Assembly: GCF_023715365.1 (NCBI RefSeq)
Contig: NZ_JAMBNZ010000002.1
Coordinates: 1 to 64,000 of the forward strand
From: Georgenia satyanarayanai
GTDB lineage: Bacteria; Actinomycetota; Actinomycetes; Actinomycetales; Actinomycetaceae
Direction: 5' to 3'
DNA length: 64,000 nt
A program made the translations under genes and the position numbers. Of this stretch, positions 32,320 through 42,920 are shown in pieces. Position 1 is the stretch's first letter. The number at the start of each line of letters is the position of its first letter. The notes beneath the pieces are model-generated. The model was not told the origin of the DNA, searched no databases, and saw only the letters and a list, made by a program, of their open reading frames with translations.

Positions 32320-32697
32320 GTGTCCAGCCTCGACCCCACGATCGCCGCCCGTCTCAAGCGCGACAGCACGGGCCTCGTCTGCGCCGTCGTCCAGGACGAC
32401 TCCACCGACCAGGTCCTCATGGTCGGCTGGATGGACGACGAGGCCCTCGCCCGCACCCTCACCACCGGCCGCGCCACCTACTGGTCGCGCTCGCGCCAGG
32501 AGTACTGGCGCAAGGGGGACACGTCCGGCAACGTCCAGCACGTGCGCTCCGTCGCGCTCGACTGCGACGGCGACGCCCTGCTCGTGCGCGTGGAGCAGGT
32601 CGGTCCGGCGTGCCACACCGGCACCCGCACGTGCTTCGAGGCGGGCGGCGACCTCGGCGCCGTCGTCGGCGACACCGCCGCGGGGGACCCGGCGTGA
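32320..32697 (+). CDS. hisI: Phosphoribosyl-AMP cyclohydrolase HisI
   Basis: A 125-residue monofunctional enzyme of histidine synthesis that opens the adenine ring of PR-AMP. Conserved blocks are [32 protein letters not shown], the metal site DCDGDALL and [14 protein letters not shown] with the zinc cysteines. There is no HisE domain, as is usual in actinobacteria. The trpE GTG overlaps its stop by 4 bases, so histidine and tryptophan genes are coupled here. Confidence 0.96.
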   Translation: MSSLDPTIAARLKRDSTGLVCAVVQDDSTDQVLMVGWMDDEALARTLTTGRATYWSRSRQEYWRKGDTSGNVQHVRSVALDCDGDALLVRVEQVGPACHTGTRTCFEAGGDLGAVVGDTAAGDPA

Positions 32698-34253
32698 GCG
32701 CCCCCGAGTGGGGCACGACCTGGCCGGATCTGCCCACCTTCCGCGAGCTCGCCGCCGACCGCCGCGTCGTCCCGGTCGTCCGCCGTCTCCTCGCCGACGA
32801 CGTCACGCCCGTGGGCCTGTACCGCCAGCTGGCCGCGGGCCGACCGGGCACCTTCGTCCTCGAGTCCGCCGAGCACGGCGCCTGGGCGCGGTGGTCCTTC
32901 GTCGGTGTCCGCTCCCGCGCCACGCTCCTGTCCCGAGGCGGCCGCGCGAGCTGGCTCGGTGACGTCCCGGTGGGCGTGCCCACCGAGGGCCCGGTCCTCG
33001 ACGTCCTGCGCGAGACGTTGCGCGTCCTGCACACCCCCGCCCTGCCGGACCTGCCCCCGCTGACCGGCGGCCTGGTCGGCTCCCTCGGCTGGGACGTGCT
33101 GCGCCAGTGGGAGCCGCGGCTGCGCGCGAACGCGCCCACCGAGCTCGATGCCCCCGAGGTCGCGCTGTGCCTGGCCACCGACCTCGCCGCCGTCGACCAC
33201 GCCGACGGCTCGGTGTGGCTCATCGCCAACGCCATCAACTTCGACGACACCGGCGAGCGCGTCGACCAGGCCCACGCCGACGCCGTCGCGCGTCTGGACG
33301 CGATGCAGGCCGCGCTCCTCGAGCCCGTCGCCAGCCACGCCGCCGTCACCGCACCCGGCGCGCAGGCGCCTGCGGGCGAGCTGCGCTACCGCACCACCCG
33401 TGAGGACTTCGAGAGCGGCGTCCAGGCCGCCAAGCAGGCGATCCGGGACGGGGAGGTCTTCCAGCTCGTCCTGTCCCAGCGCGTGGACGTCGACTCCCCG
33501 GCCGCCCCGCTCGAGGTCTACCGGGCGCTGCGGACGATCAACCCCAGCCCGTACATGTACTACCTCGAGCTGCCCGACGAGCCGGGCGAGGGGCGCTCGG
33601 CGAGCTTCGCTGTCGTCGGCTCGAGCCCCGAGACCCTCGTCAAGGTCACCGACGGCACGGTCGTCACCTTCCCGATCGCCGGCTCCCGTCCGCGCGGCGC
33701 CGGCGCGGAGGAGGACCACGCGCTGGGGGAGGAGCTCCTCGCCGACCCCAAGGAGCGCTCCGAGCACATCATGCTCGTCGACCTCGCCCGCAACGACCTC
33801 GTCAAGGTCTGCGAGCCCACCACCGTGGAGGTCGTCGAGCTCATGGAGGTCAAGCGCTACAGCCACATCATGCACATCTCCTCCACGGTGACCGGCCGCC
33901 TGCGCGAGACGTCGACGGCGCTGGACAGCCTCGTCGCGACCTTCCCCGCGGGCACGCTCTCCGGCGCCCCCAAGCCGCGTGCCATCGAGCTCATCGACGA
34001 CCTCGAGCCCGCCCGCCGCGGCATCTACGGCGGGACGATCGGCTACCTCGACTTCGCCGGCGACGCCGACATGGCCATCGCGATCCGCACCGCCTACATC
34101 CGCGACGGCGTCGCGAGCGTGCAGGCCGGGGCCGGGATCGTCGCCGACTCCGTGCCGGAGCTCGAGTACGAGGAGTCCCGCAACAAGGCCGCCGCCGCGC
34201 TCCGGGCCGTCCGGGTCGCCGCGGCCCTGCGTCCGCTCTCGGAGCAGGGATGA
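32694..34253 (+). CDS. trpE: Anthranilate synthase component I TrpE
   Basis: A 519-residue enzyme making anthranilate from chorismate. The N-terminal feedback-inhibition motif is present as [16 protein letters not shown]. The catalytic C-terminal half has [49 protein letters not shown] and [18 protein letters not shown]. The GTG overlaps the hisI stop. Component II (TrpG) is not encoded in the window. The following gene overlaps by 4 bases. Confidence 0.97.
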   Translation: MSAPEWGTTWPDLPTFRELAADRRVVPVVRRLLADDVTPVGLYRQLAAGRPGTFVLESAEHGAWARWSFVGVRSRATLLSRGGRASWLGDVPVGVPTEGPVLDVLRETLRVLHTPALPDLPPLTGGLVGSLGWDVLRQWEPRLRANAPTELDAPEVALCLATDLAAVDHADGSVWLIANAINFDDTGERVDQAHADAVARLDAMQAALLEPVASHAAVTAPGAQAPAGELRYRTTREDFESGVQAAKQAIRDGEVFQLVLSQRVDVDSPAAPLEVYRALRTINPSPYMYYLELPDEPGEGRSASFAVVGSSPETLVKVTDGTVVTFPIAGSRPRGAGAEEDHALGEELLADPKERSEHIMLVDLARNDLVKVCEPTTVEVVELMEVKRYSHIMHISSTVTGRLRETSTALDSLVATFPAGTLSGAPKPRAIELIDDLEPARRGIYGGTIGYLDFAGDADMAIAIRTAYIRDGVASVQAGAGIVADSVPELEYEESRNKAAAALRAVRVAAALRPLSEQG

Positions 34254-34888
34254 CGACGGCGGAGAACACGTCCCGGGGCCGGCCGCCGGTGAGCCGGGGA
34301 CGCGCCGTCGTCGTCGTCCTCGTCCTCGGTGCCGTCACCTTCGGCCTGTCGCTGCTGCCGTGGGCGAGCGCGACCGTGCCCACGGTGATCGCCGAGCAGA
34401 CCGTCACGGTCACCGGCGGCGACGCCGCGCCCGCCACCACCGCCACCGGTCTGGCCGTCCTCGCGACGGCACTGGCCGTCGCGCTCGGGGGCCGGTGGGT
34501 GAGCCGGCTGTGCGCCGTCGCGCTCCTCGCCCTCGGTGCGCTCCTCGCCGCCGCGGCGGTCGGCTTCCTCCTCGACCCGCGGCCCCCGCTCCTCGCGGCC
34601 GCCGCTGCGGTCAGCGGTGTGCGCGAGATCTCAGCCGAGCCCTCCACCACCCTGTGGCCCTGGCTCGCGGTCGCGGCGGGCGTGCTCGTCGCTGCCTCCG
34701 CCGTCCTCGTCCTGCGTGCCGCGAGGACGGCGACGGCGGGCGGACGGCGCTTCGAGCGCGCACCCGCGGTGGGGGAACGTCCCCGTCCCACGCCCGACGC
34801 CGAGGCGCGGGACGAGCGGGTCCGCGCGATGGACGACTGGGACGCGCTCGGGCGGGGCGAGGACCCCACCGAGCCCGAGCACCGATAG
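34250..34888 (+). CDS. Trp-operon-associated membrane protein (TIGR02234)
   Basis: A 212-residue membrane protein with four hydrophobic segments (VVVLVLGAVTFGLSLLPW; ATGLAVLATALAVALGG; LCAVALLALGALLAAAAVG; LWPWLAVAAGVLVAASAVL) and a charged C-terminal tail with many Arg/Asp/Glu. This layout matches the Trp_oprn_chp family found between trpE and trpC in actinobacteria. Its role in tryptophan metabolism is not established. The ATG overlaps the trpE stop by 4 bases. Confidence 0.85.
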   Translation: MTTAENTSRGRPPVSRGRAVVVVLVLGAVTFGLSLLPWASATVPTVIAEQTVTVTGGDAAPATTATGLAVLATALAVALGGRWVSRLCAVALLALGALLAAAAVGFLLDPRPPLLAAAAAVSGVREISAEPSTTLWPWLAVAAGVLVAASAVLVLRAARTATAGGRRFERAPAVGERPRPTPDAEARDERVRAMDDWDALGRGEDPTEPEHR

Positions 34889-34928
34889 GCTGACCCGCAG
34901 ACCACGACCGCTTGAGAGGACGCGAACC

Positions 34929-35213
34929 ATGGTGCAAGACGGCACGAGCCGCGACTACGACCTGCCGCCGGTCGCCCCGTTCCACAACGAGGGCAAGACC
35001 GTCGCCGGCTGGGTGATGTTCTGGGGCGTGTGCTTGGGTGCCGTCGTCGTCGCCCTGAGCATCATGATGTGGGAGACCTGGCTGCTCGTCGTCGGCGTGG
35101 CGCTCCTCGTGCTCGCGCTCGTCGTGAGCGGGGTCCTCAGCGTCATGGGCATGGGCCAGCCGCGGAACCGGGAGAAGCCGCCGCAGGGCGGCGAGCACAC
35201 CTGGTACTCGTGA
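34929..35213 (+). CDS. HGxxPAAW-family membrane protein (variant motif)
   Basis: A 94-residue protein with two membrane helices (VMFWGVCLGAVVVALSIMMW; LLVVGVALLVLALVVSGVLS) and the C-terminal NREKPPQGGEHTWYS. The HGxxPAAW motif that names the family reads HNEGKTVAGW here. GAGAGGA precedes the ATG, and a -10 like TAGGCT at 34886-34891 suggests its own promoter. It lies in the standard place between the trpE-associated membrane gene and trpC. Confidence 0.75.
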   Translation: MVQDGTSRDYDLPPVAPFHNEGKTVAGWVMFWGVCLGAVVVALSIMMWETWLLVVGVALLVLALVVSGVLSVMGMGQPRNREKPPQGGEHTWYS

Positions 35214-35488
35214 GGGAGCCCTCCACGGACGGCAACCGCCACGGCAGCTGGTCGCTCGCACTGGGCGTGCTCGGCCTCGTCGCGCTCCTCGCGCCGGCGG
35301 CGACCGCCGTCGTCCTCCTCGGGACGGTCGTGAGCATCACCGCGGTCGTCCTCGGCGTCAACGGCGTCCTCGCGGCGTCCGCGGGTCGGGCCACCAACCG
35401 GCCGCAGGCGGTCGCGGGGATCCTGCTCGGGGCCGTCGGGTCGCTGCTGTGGCTGCTCGCCGTCGTCGGCGTGGTCATCGGTCTTTAG
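35210..35488 (+). CDS. DUF4190-like small membrane protein
   Basis: A 92-residue protein with two or three hydrophobic segments: SLALGVLGLVALLAPAATAV, VVSITAVVLGVNGVLA and VAGILLGAVGSLLWLLAVVG. The regular G-x-x-L-G spacing is that of DUF4190 proteins. The GTG overlaps the upstream stop by 4 bases. Function unknown. Confidence 0.65.
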   Translation: MREPSTDGNRHGSWSLALGVLGLVALLAPAATAVVLLGTVVSITAVVLGVNGVLAASAGRATNRPQAVAGILLGAVGSLLWLLAVVGVVIGL

Positions 35489-35492
35489 TCCG

Positions 35493-35542
35493 CGCCCGCC
35501 AGCCGGACGGTGGGCGGGCGGTTGTCCCGGGGCACCTACGAT
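35493..35542 (+). promoter_or_regulatory. Hairpin terminator followed by a trpC promoter
   Basis: CGCCCGCC (35493-35500) pairs with GGCGGGCG (35513-35520) just after the preceding stop. TACGAT at 35537-35542 is a good -10 for trpC, whose GTG at 35572 has GGGAGGG upstream. trpCBA may thus be transcribed separately from trpE. Confidence 0.55.
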
Positions 35543-35571
35543 GAAGGTCGGAACCAGGGGAGGGAGACACC

Positions 35572-36387
35572 GTGACGGTCCTGGAAGACATCGTTGCCGG
35601 AGTTCGTGAGGACCTTGCCGAGCGTGAGGCGCGTGTGTCGCTCGACGCGCTCAAGGAGCGTGCACAGCAGCAGCCGGGCGCCAAGGACGCGGTCGCGGCG
35701 CTGCGCGGCGGTGAGGCGGCCGTCACGGTCATCGGCGAGGTCAAGCGCTCCAGCCCCTCCAAGGGCGCACTCGCCGACATCGCGGACCCCGCCGGGCTGG
35801 CCGTGGACTACGAGGCCGGGGGCGCCAGCGCGATCTCCGTGCTCACCGAGCGCCGCCGCTTCGGCGGGTCCCTCGAGGACCTCGCCGCCGTGCGCGCCCG
35901 GGTGGACGTCCCCGTCCTGCGCAAGGACTTCGTCGTCACGCCCTACCAGGTGTGGGAGGCCCGGGCCTACGGCGCGGACCTCGTCCTCCTCATCGTCGCC
36001 GCGCTCGAGCAGACCGTGCTCACCTCGCTCGTCGAGCGCGTCCACTCCCTCGGGATGACCGCCCTCGTCGAGGCGCACGACCGCGAGGAGGCCAGGCGCG
36101 CGGTCGACGCCGGCGCGCAGGTCGTGGGGATCAACGCCCGCAACCTCCACACCCTCGAGGTCGACCGCTCCGTCTTCGCCAAGGTCGTCGACGTCGTCCC
36201 CGACGGTCTGCTCAGGGTCGCCGAGTCCGGTGTCCGCGGCCCCCACGACGTCCTCGACTACGCCCGTGCCGGCGCGGACGTCGTCCTCGTCGGCGAGGCG
36301 CTCGTCACCCAGGGCACGCCCCGCCAGGCCGTGGCCGACATGGTCGCCGCCGCCTCCCACCCCTCGCTGCGGGCGGTGCGCCCGTGA
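35572..36387 (+). CDS. trpC: Indole-3-glycerol phosphate synthase TrpC
   Basis: A 271-residue TIM barrel with [13 protein letters not shown] (substrate loop with catalytic Lys), [34 protein letters not shown] and VAESGVRGP. It converts CdRP to indole-glycerol phosphate. Monofunctional, with no PRAI domain, as expected in actinobacteria. The trpB GTG overlaps its stop by 4 bases. Confidence 0.97.
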   Translation: MTVLEDIVAGVREDLAEREARVSLDALKERAQQQPGAKDAVAALRGGEAAVTVIGEVKRSSPSKGALADIADPAGLAVDYEAGGASAISVLTERRRFGGSLEDLAAVRARVDVPVLRKDFVVTPYQVWEARAYGADLVLLIVAALEQTVLTSLVERVHSLGMTALVEAHDREEARRAVDAGAQVVGINARNLHTLEVDRSVFAKVVDVVPDGLLRVAESGVRGPHDVLDYARAGADVVLVGEALVTQGTPRQAVADMVAAASHPSLRAVRP

Positions 36388-37676
36388 GCCTGAGCCAGGC
36401 CGAGGGACCGTACTTCGGACGCTTCGGGGGACGCTTCGTCGCCGAGGCGCTCGTCGCCGCGCTCGACGAGCTCGACGTCGCGTGGCGCGAGCTGCGTGAG
36501 GACCCCGCCTTCCAGGCGGAGCTGGACGAGCTGCACCGCACCTACACCGGACGCCCGAGCATCATCACCGAGGTGCCGCGCTTCGCCCAGCACGCCGGAG
36601 GCGCGCGGGTCATCCTCAAGCGCGAGGACCTCAACCACACCGGGTCCCACAAGATCAACAACGTCCTCGGGCAGGCGCTGCTCACCCGCAAGCTCGGCAA
36701 GAAGCGCGTCATCGCTGAGACCGGCGCCGGCCAGCACGGCGTCGCGACCGCCACCGCGGCCGCGCTGCTCGGCCTGGAGTGCGTCATCTACATGGGTGAG
36801 GAGGACGTGCGCCGCCAGGCGCTCAACGTCGCGCGCATGGAGCTGCTCGGCACCACGGTCGTGCCCGTCTCCAGCGGCTCGCGCACCCTCAAGGACGCCA
36901 TCAACGAGGCCTTCCGCGACTGGGTGACGAACGTGGAGACGACGAACTACGTCTTCGGCACCGCCGCCGGGCCCCACCCCTTCCCGGGGCTGGTCCGCGA
37001 CCTGCAGAAGATCATCGGCGAGGAGGCGCGCGAGCAGGTGCTCGAGCTCACCGGCTCCCTGCCCGACGCCGTCGTCGCCTGCGTCGGTGGGGGCTCCAAC
37101 GCCATCGGCGTCTTCAACGCCTTCCTCGACGACGACGGCGTGCGCCTGGTCGGCTGCGAGGCGGCGGGTGACGGTGTGGAGACGGGCCGGCACGCCTCCT
37201 CCATCACGGCCGGCACGCCCGGCGTGCTCCACGGCGCGCACACCTTCCTCCTCCAGGACGAGGACGGGCAGACGGTGGAGTCGCACTCGATCTCCGCCGG
37301 GCTCGACTACCCCGGCGTGGGCCCCGAGCACGCGTGGCTCGCCGAGGCCGGCCGTGCCGAGTACATCCCCATCGACGACGCCTCCGCGATGGAGGCCTTC
37401 CGCCTGCTGTGCCGCACCGAGGGCATCATCCCGGCGATCGAGAGCGCGCACGCGCTGGCCGGCGCGATCCAGATCGGCAAGGCCGCGGCGGACGCCGGCG
37501 AGCCGGCCCCGACCATCCTCGTCAACCTCTCCGGTCGCGGGGACAAGGACGTGGAGACGGCTGCGGCGTGGTTCGGGCTGCTCGACGACGAGTCGGCAGC
37601 CAGGCCGCAGGACGAGGCGAAGACCGGCTCCGTGGACGGTGCCGGCTACGAGGCGACGGGGAGCGTGGAGAACTGA
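36384..37676 (+). CDS. trpB: Tryptophan synthase beta subunit TrpB
   Basis: A 430-residue PLP enzyme joining indole and serine. The PLP lysine is in HTGSHKINN, followed by [14 protein letters not shown], the phosphate-binding VGGGSNAIG and LSGRGDKD. The N-terminus [12 protein letters not shown] is typical of TrpB1. A C-terminal extension of about 25 residues after the family end is acidic and probably disordered. The GTG overlaps the trpC stop, and the trpA start overlaps its own stop by one base. Confidence 0.97.
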   Translation: MSLSQAEGPYFGRFGGRFVAEALVAALDELDVAWRELREDPAFQAELDELHRTYTGRPSIITEVPRFAQHAGGARVILKREDLNHTGSHKINNVLGQALLTRKLGKKRVIAETGAGQHGVATATAAALLGLECVIYMGEEDVRRQALNVARMELLGTTVVPVSSGSRTLKDAINEAFRDWVTNVETTNYVFGTAAGPHPFPGLVRDLQKIIGEEAREQVLELTGSLPDAVVACVGGGSNAIGVFNAFLDDDGVRLVGCEAAGDGVETGRHASSITAGTPGVLHGAHTFLLQDEDGQTVESHSISAGLDYPGVGPEHAWLAEAGRAEYIPIDDASAMEAFRLLCRTEGIIPAIESAHALAGAIQIGKAAADAGEPAPTILVNLSGRGDKDVETAAAWFGLLDDESAARPQDEAKTGSVDGAGYEATGSVEN

Positions 37677-38488
37677 TGGACCAGCAGACGACCTCCCGCC
37701 GGGGCTCCGCCGCGGCCATCGACGCCGCCCTCGCCGAGGACCGCAAGGGCCTGGTCATCTACCTGCCCGTGGGCTTCCCGACCGTCGACCGGTCGGTCGC
37801 CGCCGCGCGGACGGCCGTCGCGGCCGGAGCCGACGTCGTCGAGCTCGGGCTGCCCTACTCCGACCCGGGCATGGACGGGGAGGTCATCCAGCACGCGACC
37901 ACCCAGGCGCTGGCGCAGGGCACGCGCATCACCGACGTGCTGCGCGCCGTCGAGGAGGTCGCTGCGACCGGTGCGGCCGTCCTGGTCATGACGTACTACA
38001 ACCCGGTGCTGCGCTACGGCGTCGAGCGCTTCGCGCGCGACCTCGCCAGCGCGGGCGGCGCCGGGCTCATCACGCCCGACCTCATCCCCGACGAGGCCGG
38101 CCACTGGGTCGCCGCCGCCGACGAGCACGGCCTCGACAAGGTCTTCCTCGTCGCCCCCAGCTCCACCGACGACCGCCTGGCGATGACCGCCGAGGCCTCC
38201 CGCGGCTTCGTCTACGCGGCCTCGACGATGGGCGTCACGGGTGTGCGGTCCGCCGTCGACACCCACGCCCGCGAGCTCGTGGCCCGTACCCGCGCCGCCG
38301 GCGCCCAGCGGGTGTGCGTGGGCCTGGGCGTGTCGACGGGGGAGCAGGCGGCGGAGGTCGCCGAGTACGCAGACGGCGTCATCGTCGGCTCCGCCCTCGT
38401 GCGCACCCTCCAGGACCCCGACGAGAAGGCGGCCCTCGCCGCCCTCGGCACCCTCGTCGAGGACCTGTCCGCCGGCGTCCGCCGCTAG
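37676..38488 (+). CDS. trpA: Tryptophan synthase alpha subunit TrpA
   Basis: A 270-residue TIM barrel that cleaves indole-glycerol phosphate and channels indole to TrpB. The catalytic acids are in VVELGLPYSDPGMDG; VMTYYNPVLRYG, LITPDLIPDE, FVYAASTMGVTG and VGLGVSTGEQ are the other conserved loops. The ATG overlaps the trpB stop (TGATG). The operon ends here, followed by a 138-base gap with a leaderless-type promoter for lgt. Confidence 0.97.
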   Translation: MDQQTTSRRGSAAAIDAALAEDRKGLVIYLPVGFPTVDRSVAAARTAVAAGADVVELGLPYSDPGMDGEVIQHATTQALAQGTRITDVLRAVEEVAATGAAVLVMTYYNPVLRYGVERFARDLASAGGAGLITPDLIPDEAGHWVAAADEHGLDKVFLVAPSSTDDRLAMTAEASRGFVYAASTMGVTGVRSAVDTHARELVARTRAAGAQRVCVGLGVSTGEQAAEVAEYADGVIVGSALVRTLQDPDEKAALAALGTLVEDLSAGVRR

Positions 38489-38614
38489 CCCGGCCCGCCC
38501 GCCCGCGGCCCCCGTCCGGCCCGGGCGCCCCCCGGCGCCCCCTCCCGCGCCGACAACTGAGCTGTCCCTGACAACCCGCCCACGGCATCGGGAATCGGCG
38601 TCAGCCCGGCACGT

Positions 38615-38620
38615 TACGCT
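38615..38620 (+). promoter_or_regulatory. -10 element of a probably leaderless lgt transcript
   Basis: TACGCT lies exactly 6 bases before the GTG at 38627, and no ribosome site is present. Confidence 0.5.
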
Positions 38621-38626
38621 GCCCGG

Positions 38627-39607
38627 GTGCTGATCCTCCCCGCATCGATCCCGAGCCCCTCCCAGGCCGAGTGGTTCCTCGGGCCGTTCCCGCTGCGGGC
38701 CTACGCCCTTGCCATCGGGCTCGGCATCGTCGCCGCCTGGTGGATCCTCGACCGCCGCTACACCGCCAAGGGCGGCCCGCGCGACACGGCCATCGACGTC
38801 GCGCTGTGGATGGTGCTCTTCGGGATCGTCGGCGCCCGGATCTACCACGTCATCTCCTCCCCGGACGCCTACTTCGGCGAGAACGGGAACCCGGCCCGGA
38901 TCATCGAGATCTGGAACGGCGGCCTCGGGATCTGGGGCGCGATTGCGGGCGGCGCCGTCGGTGCCGCGATCGCGATGCGTCGCCGCGGCCTGCGCCTGGC
39001 GCCCTTCGCCGACGCCCTTGCGCCCGGCCTCCTCGTCGCTCAGGCGATCGGCCGCCTGGGCAACTACTTCAACCAGGAGCTCTACGGCGCCCCGACCACG
39101 CTGCCGTGGGGCCTGGAGATCGACGCCGCGCACCGCGTGGCCGGCTACACCGACCCCGAGCTCCTCTTCCACCCGACCTTCCTCTACGAGATGGTGTGGA
39201 ACCTCGCGATGGTCGGCGTGCTCCTGTGGGCCGAGCGCCGCTTCCGCCTGCGTCACGGCCGCGTCATGTGGCTCTACGTCATGCTCTACACGCTGGGCCG
39301 CGGGTGGATCGAGTACCTGCGCATCGACACCGCTGAGACGGTCCTCGGCGTGCGCCTCAACGTGTGGACCTCGGTTCTCGTCTTCCTCCTCGCCTTCGCG
39401 ATCTTCGTCCGCATCGGGCGTCGCACCCGTGGCCGGGAGGAGCAGATCTGGCTCCCCGGCCACGGGCCCGCCGAGGGTGGGACCGACGCGGTCGCCGTCG
39501 AGAACGACGATGTGACGCGCCCTTCCGCCGGCGACGACGTGACGTCCCGCCCCGCCGACGACGACGCCGCGCCCGCCCCTGCCGAGGAACGGCGCGGCGA
39601 CGGCTGA
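38627..39607 (+). CDS. lgt: Prolipoprotein diacylglyceryl transferase Lgt (housekeeping copy)
   Basis: A 326-residue, seven-span enzyme that transfers diacylglycerol from phosphatidylglycerol to prolipoproteins. The signature GRLGNYFNQELYGAPT is intact, with FHPTFLYEM and LGRGWIEYLRID as further conserved blocks. The C-terminus adds about 55 polar residues rich in Asp and Ala. It lies behind trpA, the common actinobacterial position. A second, divergent Lgt is encoded at 12.4 kb in the copper region. Confidence 0.96.
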   Translation: MLILPASIPSPSQAEWFLGPFPLRAYALAIGLGIVAAWWILDRRYTAKGGPRDTAIDVALWMVLFGIVGARIYHVISSPDAYFGENGNPARIIEIWNGGLGIWGAIAGGAVGAAIAMRRRGLRLAPFADALAPGLLVAQAIGRLGNYFNQELYGAPTTLPWGLEIDAAHRVAGYTDPELLFHPTFLYEMVWNLAMVGVLLWAERRFRLRHGRVMWLYVMLYTLGRGWIEYLRIDTAETVLGVRLNVWTSVLVFLLAFAIFVRIGRRTRGREEQIWLPGHGPAEGGTDAVAVENDDVTRPSAGDDVTSRPADDDAAPAPAEERRGDG

Positions 39608-39616
39608 GCGCCGGGG

Positions 39617-40153
39617 TCAGCTGAAGCTGCTCCCCACCTTGCGTCCGATCGCGAGGTGACCGCCGAGCGCACCGCCCGCGCCCATCGCGAGGGTGCCGAG
39701 CTGGCTGAGCGCCACACCCGTCGCGTGACGACCGGAGCGGCGCGCGAACCATGAGCTGGCGAACAGCACGACCGCGGCACCGTTGGCGGCCGCGTGCACC
39801 ACGCCCGTGCGCCGGTCCTCGCGCTTGCCGGTGCGTGCCCACTCCGCCCAGCCCGTCACCGCCGTCGGGACGGCTGCCAGGACGCCCAGACCAACGAGCC
39901 GACGGGCCGCCGGCCGGGAGCTCGGCAGCGTGAGGTCGAGGACCAGCGAGCTGGTCCACAGACCGATGGGCAGGTCGGTGAGGATGGGGTGCAGGGCGTG
40001 CCCGAGCTGCTTGCCGAGGAGCAGGTCGCGCCTGCCGGGGGAGGCGACGAGCAGGTCGGTAGGACCTGTCAGGCGGGCGACGAGACCGTCCAGCCGCTCG
40101 TCCTTCTCGACGACGGCTGCCAGCCGTGCACCCAGGGACTCACTCGTGCTCAT
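39617..40153 (-). CDS. DUF2231-family membrane protein
   Basis: A 178-residue membrane protein. The N-terminal third is helical and soluble (GARLAAVVEKDERLDGLVAR). It is followed by the DUF2231 core LGHALHPILTDLPIGLWTSS and further helices (VGLGVLAAVPTAVTGWAEW; VHAAANGAAVVLFASSWFA). The His and Asp in LHPILTDLP are the conserved residues of the family, possibly haem or metal ligands. It overlaps the DUF4383 gene by 4 bases, so the two are coupled. Function unknown. Confidence 0.8.
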   Translation of the reverse strand: MSTSESLGARLAAVVEKDERLDGLVARLTGPTDLLVASPGRRDLLLGKQLGHALHPILTDLPIGLWTSSLVLDLTLPSSRPAARRLVGLGVLAAVPTAVTGWAEWARTGKREDRRTGVVHAAANGAAVVLFASSWFARRSGRHATGVALSQLGTLAMGAGGALGGHLAIGRKVGSSFS

Positions 40154-40584
40154 CGGTCAGCTCCTTGTGCCGCGGTCCGGTAGGGCAGCAGTGCTACGAG
40201 CAGGCCAACGATGACCGAGGCCAGGTGCAGCCAGTTGTCCGCCCAGTTGATGTTGAGGAAGTTCGCGTCGGGATTGTCGACGACGACGAGACCGTAGACG
40301 AAGGCGGCGCCGTAGCCGATGACGAGCAGCCAGCCGAAGGTGCGGGCACCGCTCGCGCTGCGCCACAGCACCACGCCGAGCAACCCGATGAGCAGGTGCA
40401 CGACGTTGTGCGCCGGGTTGATCGCGAAGCCGAGCAGCGTCTGGCTGTGGTCGTGCTCGGTCCAGCTGTCGAAACCGGTGACGGCGAAGCCGGCGACGCC
40501 GACGACGAGGTATACCGCTCCGATGAGGAGCGCGAGCCACTGGTGCGTCCCCCGGTGTGGCGCGGGGTCTCGGGTGGTTGACAT
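40150..40584 (-). CDS. DUF4383-family membrane protein
   Basis: A 144-residue protein with four hydrophobic segments. The family motifs are INPAHNVVHLLIGLLGV and INWADNWLHLASVIVGLLV, each ending a helix with His residues facing the membrane. It is upstream of and overlapping a DUF2231 gene. Pairs of these families occur in actinobacteria, often near stress genes; role unknown. Confidence 0.85.
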   Translation of the reverse strand: MSTTRDPAPHRGTHQWLALLIGAVYLVVGVAGFAVTGFDSWTEHDHSQTLLGFAINPAHNVVHLLIGLLGVVLWRSASGARTFGWLLVIGYGAAFVYGLVVVDNPDANFLNINWADNWLHLASVIVGLLVALLPYRTAAQGADR

Positions 40585-40698
40585 GTCGTCCTCCAGCGAG
40601 GTTGGTCCGGTGTGGCCCCATGATCGTGGCGTCCCTCACGCAACGCATCCCGAGACCAGCGGATGCCGTCCGGCGGAGCGGACGTGAGAATCGCGTCC

Positions 40699-41196
40699 AT
40701 GGCCAACACTCCCCACCTGACCGACGACGCCCAGCAGCTCGCCAGGACCGTGGCCGAGCACGCGATCGACCGCGGCGTCACCGTCGCCACCGCCGAGTCC
40801 CTCACGAGCGGCCAGATCGCCGTCCACCTCGGCGCCGCCCCCAACGCGGGCACCTGGTTCTCCGGCGGCGCCGTCACGTACACCGTCGAGGCGAAGCAGA
40901 AGGCGCTGGGCGTGCCCGACGTCCCCGTCATCAGCGAGGCGTGCGCCCGGACGATGGCCGAGGGCGCCGCGCGCCTGCTGGGTGCGGACTGTGCCGTCGC
41001 CGTCACCGGCGTCGGCGGGCCCGACCGGCAGGAGGACCAGCCGGTGGGCACGGTGTTCATCGCGATCCACACGCCGGCGGGCACGACCTGCGAGAAGCAC
41101 CACTTCGACGGTGACCCGCAGGAGATCCTCGACGCGACGACCGCCCGTGCGCTGAAGCTCCTCGGGGCCGGCTTGGAGGACGCCGGCGGGAAGTGA
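40699..41196 (+). CDS. pncC: CinA C-terminal-type nicotinamide-nucleotide amidohydrolase
   Basis: A 165-residue protein matching the stand-alone C-terminal CinA domain, which deamidates nicotinamide mononucleotide. Conserved elements are VATAESLTSGQIAVHLG, WFSGGAVTYTVEAKQKALGV, VISEACARTMAEGAARLLGAD, AVTGVGGPDRQEDQPVGTVFIA and HFDGDPQEI. The ATG at 40699 begins where the family begins; a more upstream ATG at 40663 is possible. It is divergent from the DUF4383 gene. Confidence 0.85.
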   Translation: MANTPHLTDDAQQLARTVAEHAIDRGVTVATAESLTSGQIAVHLGAAPNAGTWFSGGAVTYTVEAKQKALGVPDVPVISEACARTMAEGAARLLGADCAVAVTGVGGPDRQEDQPVGTVFIAIHTPAGTTCEKHHFDGDPQEILDATTARALKLLGAGLEDAGGK

Positions 41197-41232
41197 GCTG
41201 TCGGCGGTAGGTCGGCTGTCGGCGGTAGGCCG
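41197..41232. repeat. Tandem 18-bp repeat carrying the inverted dispersed-repeat core
   Basis: Two copies of GCTGTCGGCGGTAGGTCG (41197-41214 and 41215-41232, one mismatch) start right after the pncC stop. The reverse strand contains CCGCCGACAGC, the core of the PADSRI-coding repeat at 29.3 and 48.7 kb. Confidence 0.65.
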
Positions 41233-41330
41233 ACGGCGCACCGTGTGAGGTGGGTCGCAGGCGTCCACACTGCGGCGTGGTCGTCGAGCGACCCCGGCGG
41301 CGGCGCTAGCATGGGGCGCGATCTGCCCGT

Positions 41331-42916
<1,586 letters not shown>

Positions 42917-42920
<4 letters not shown>

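Noticed and set aside
31848-32693. Apparent N-terminal extension of TrpE
   Set aside because: The frame is open through hisI and the OsmC gene, but the sequence is Arg/Gly-rich shadow; the GTG at 32694 overlapping the hisI stop is the natural start.
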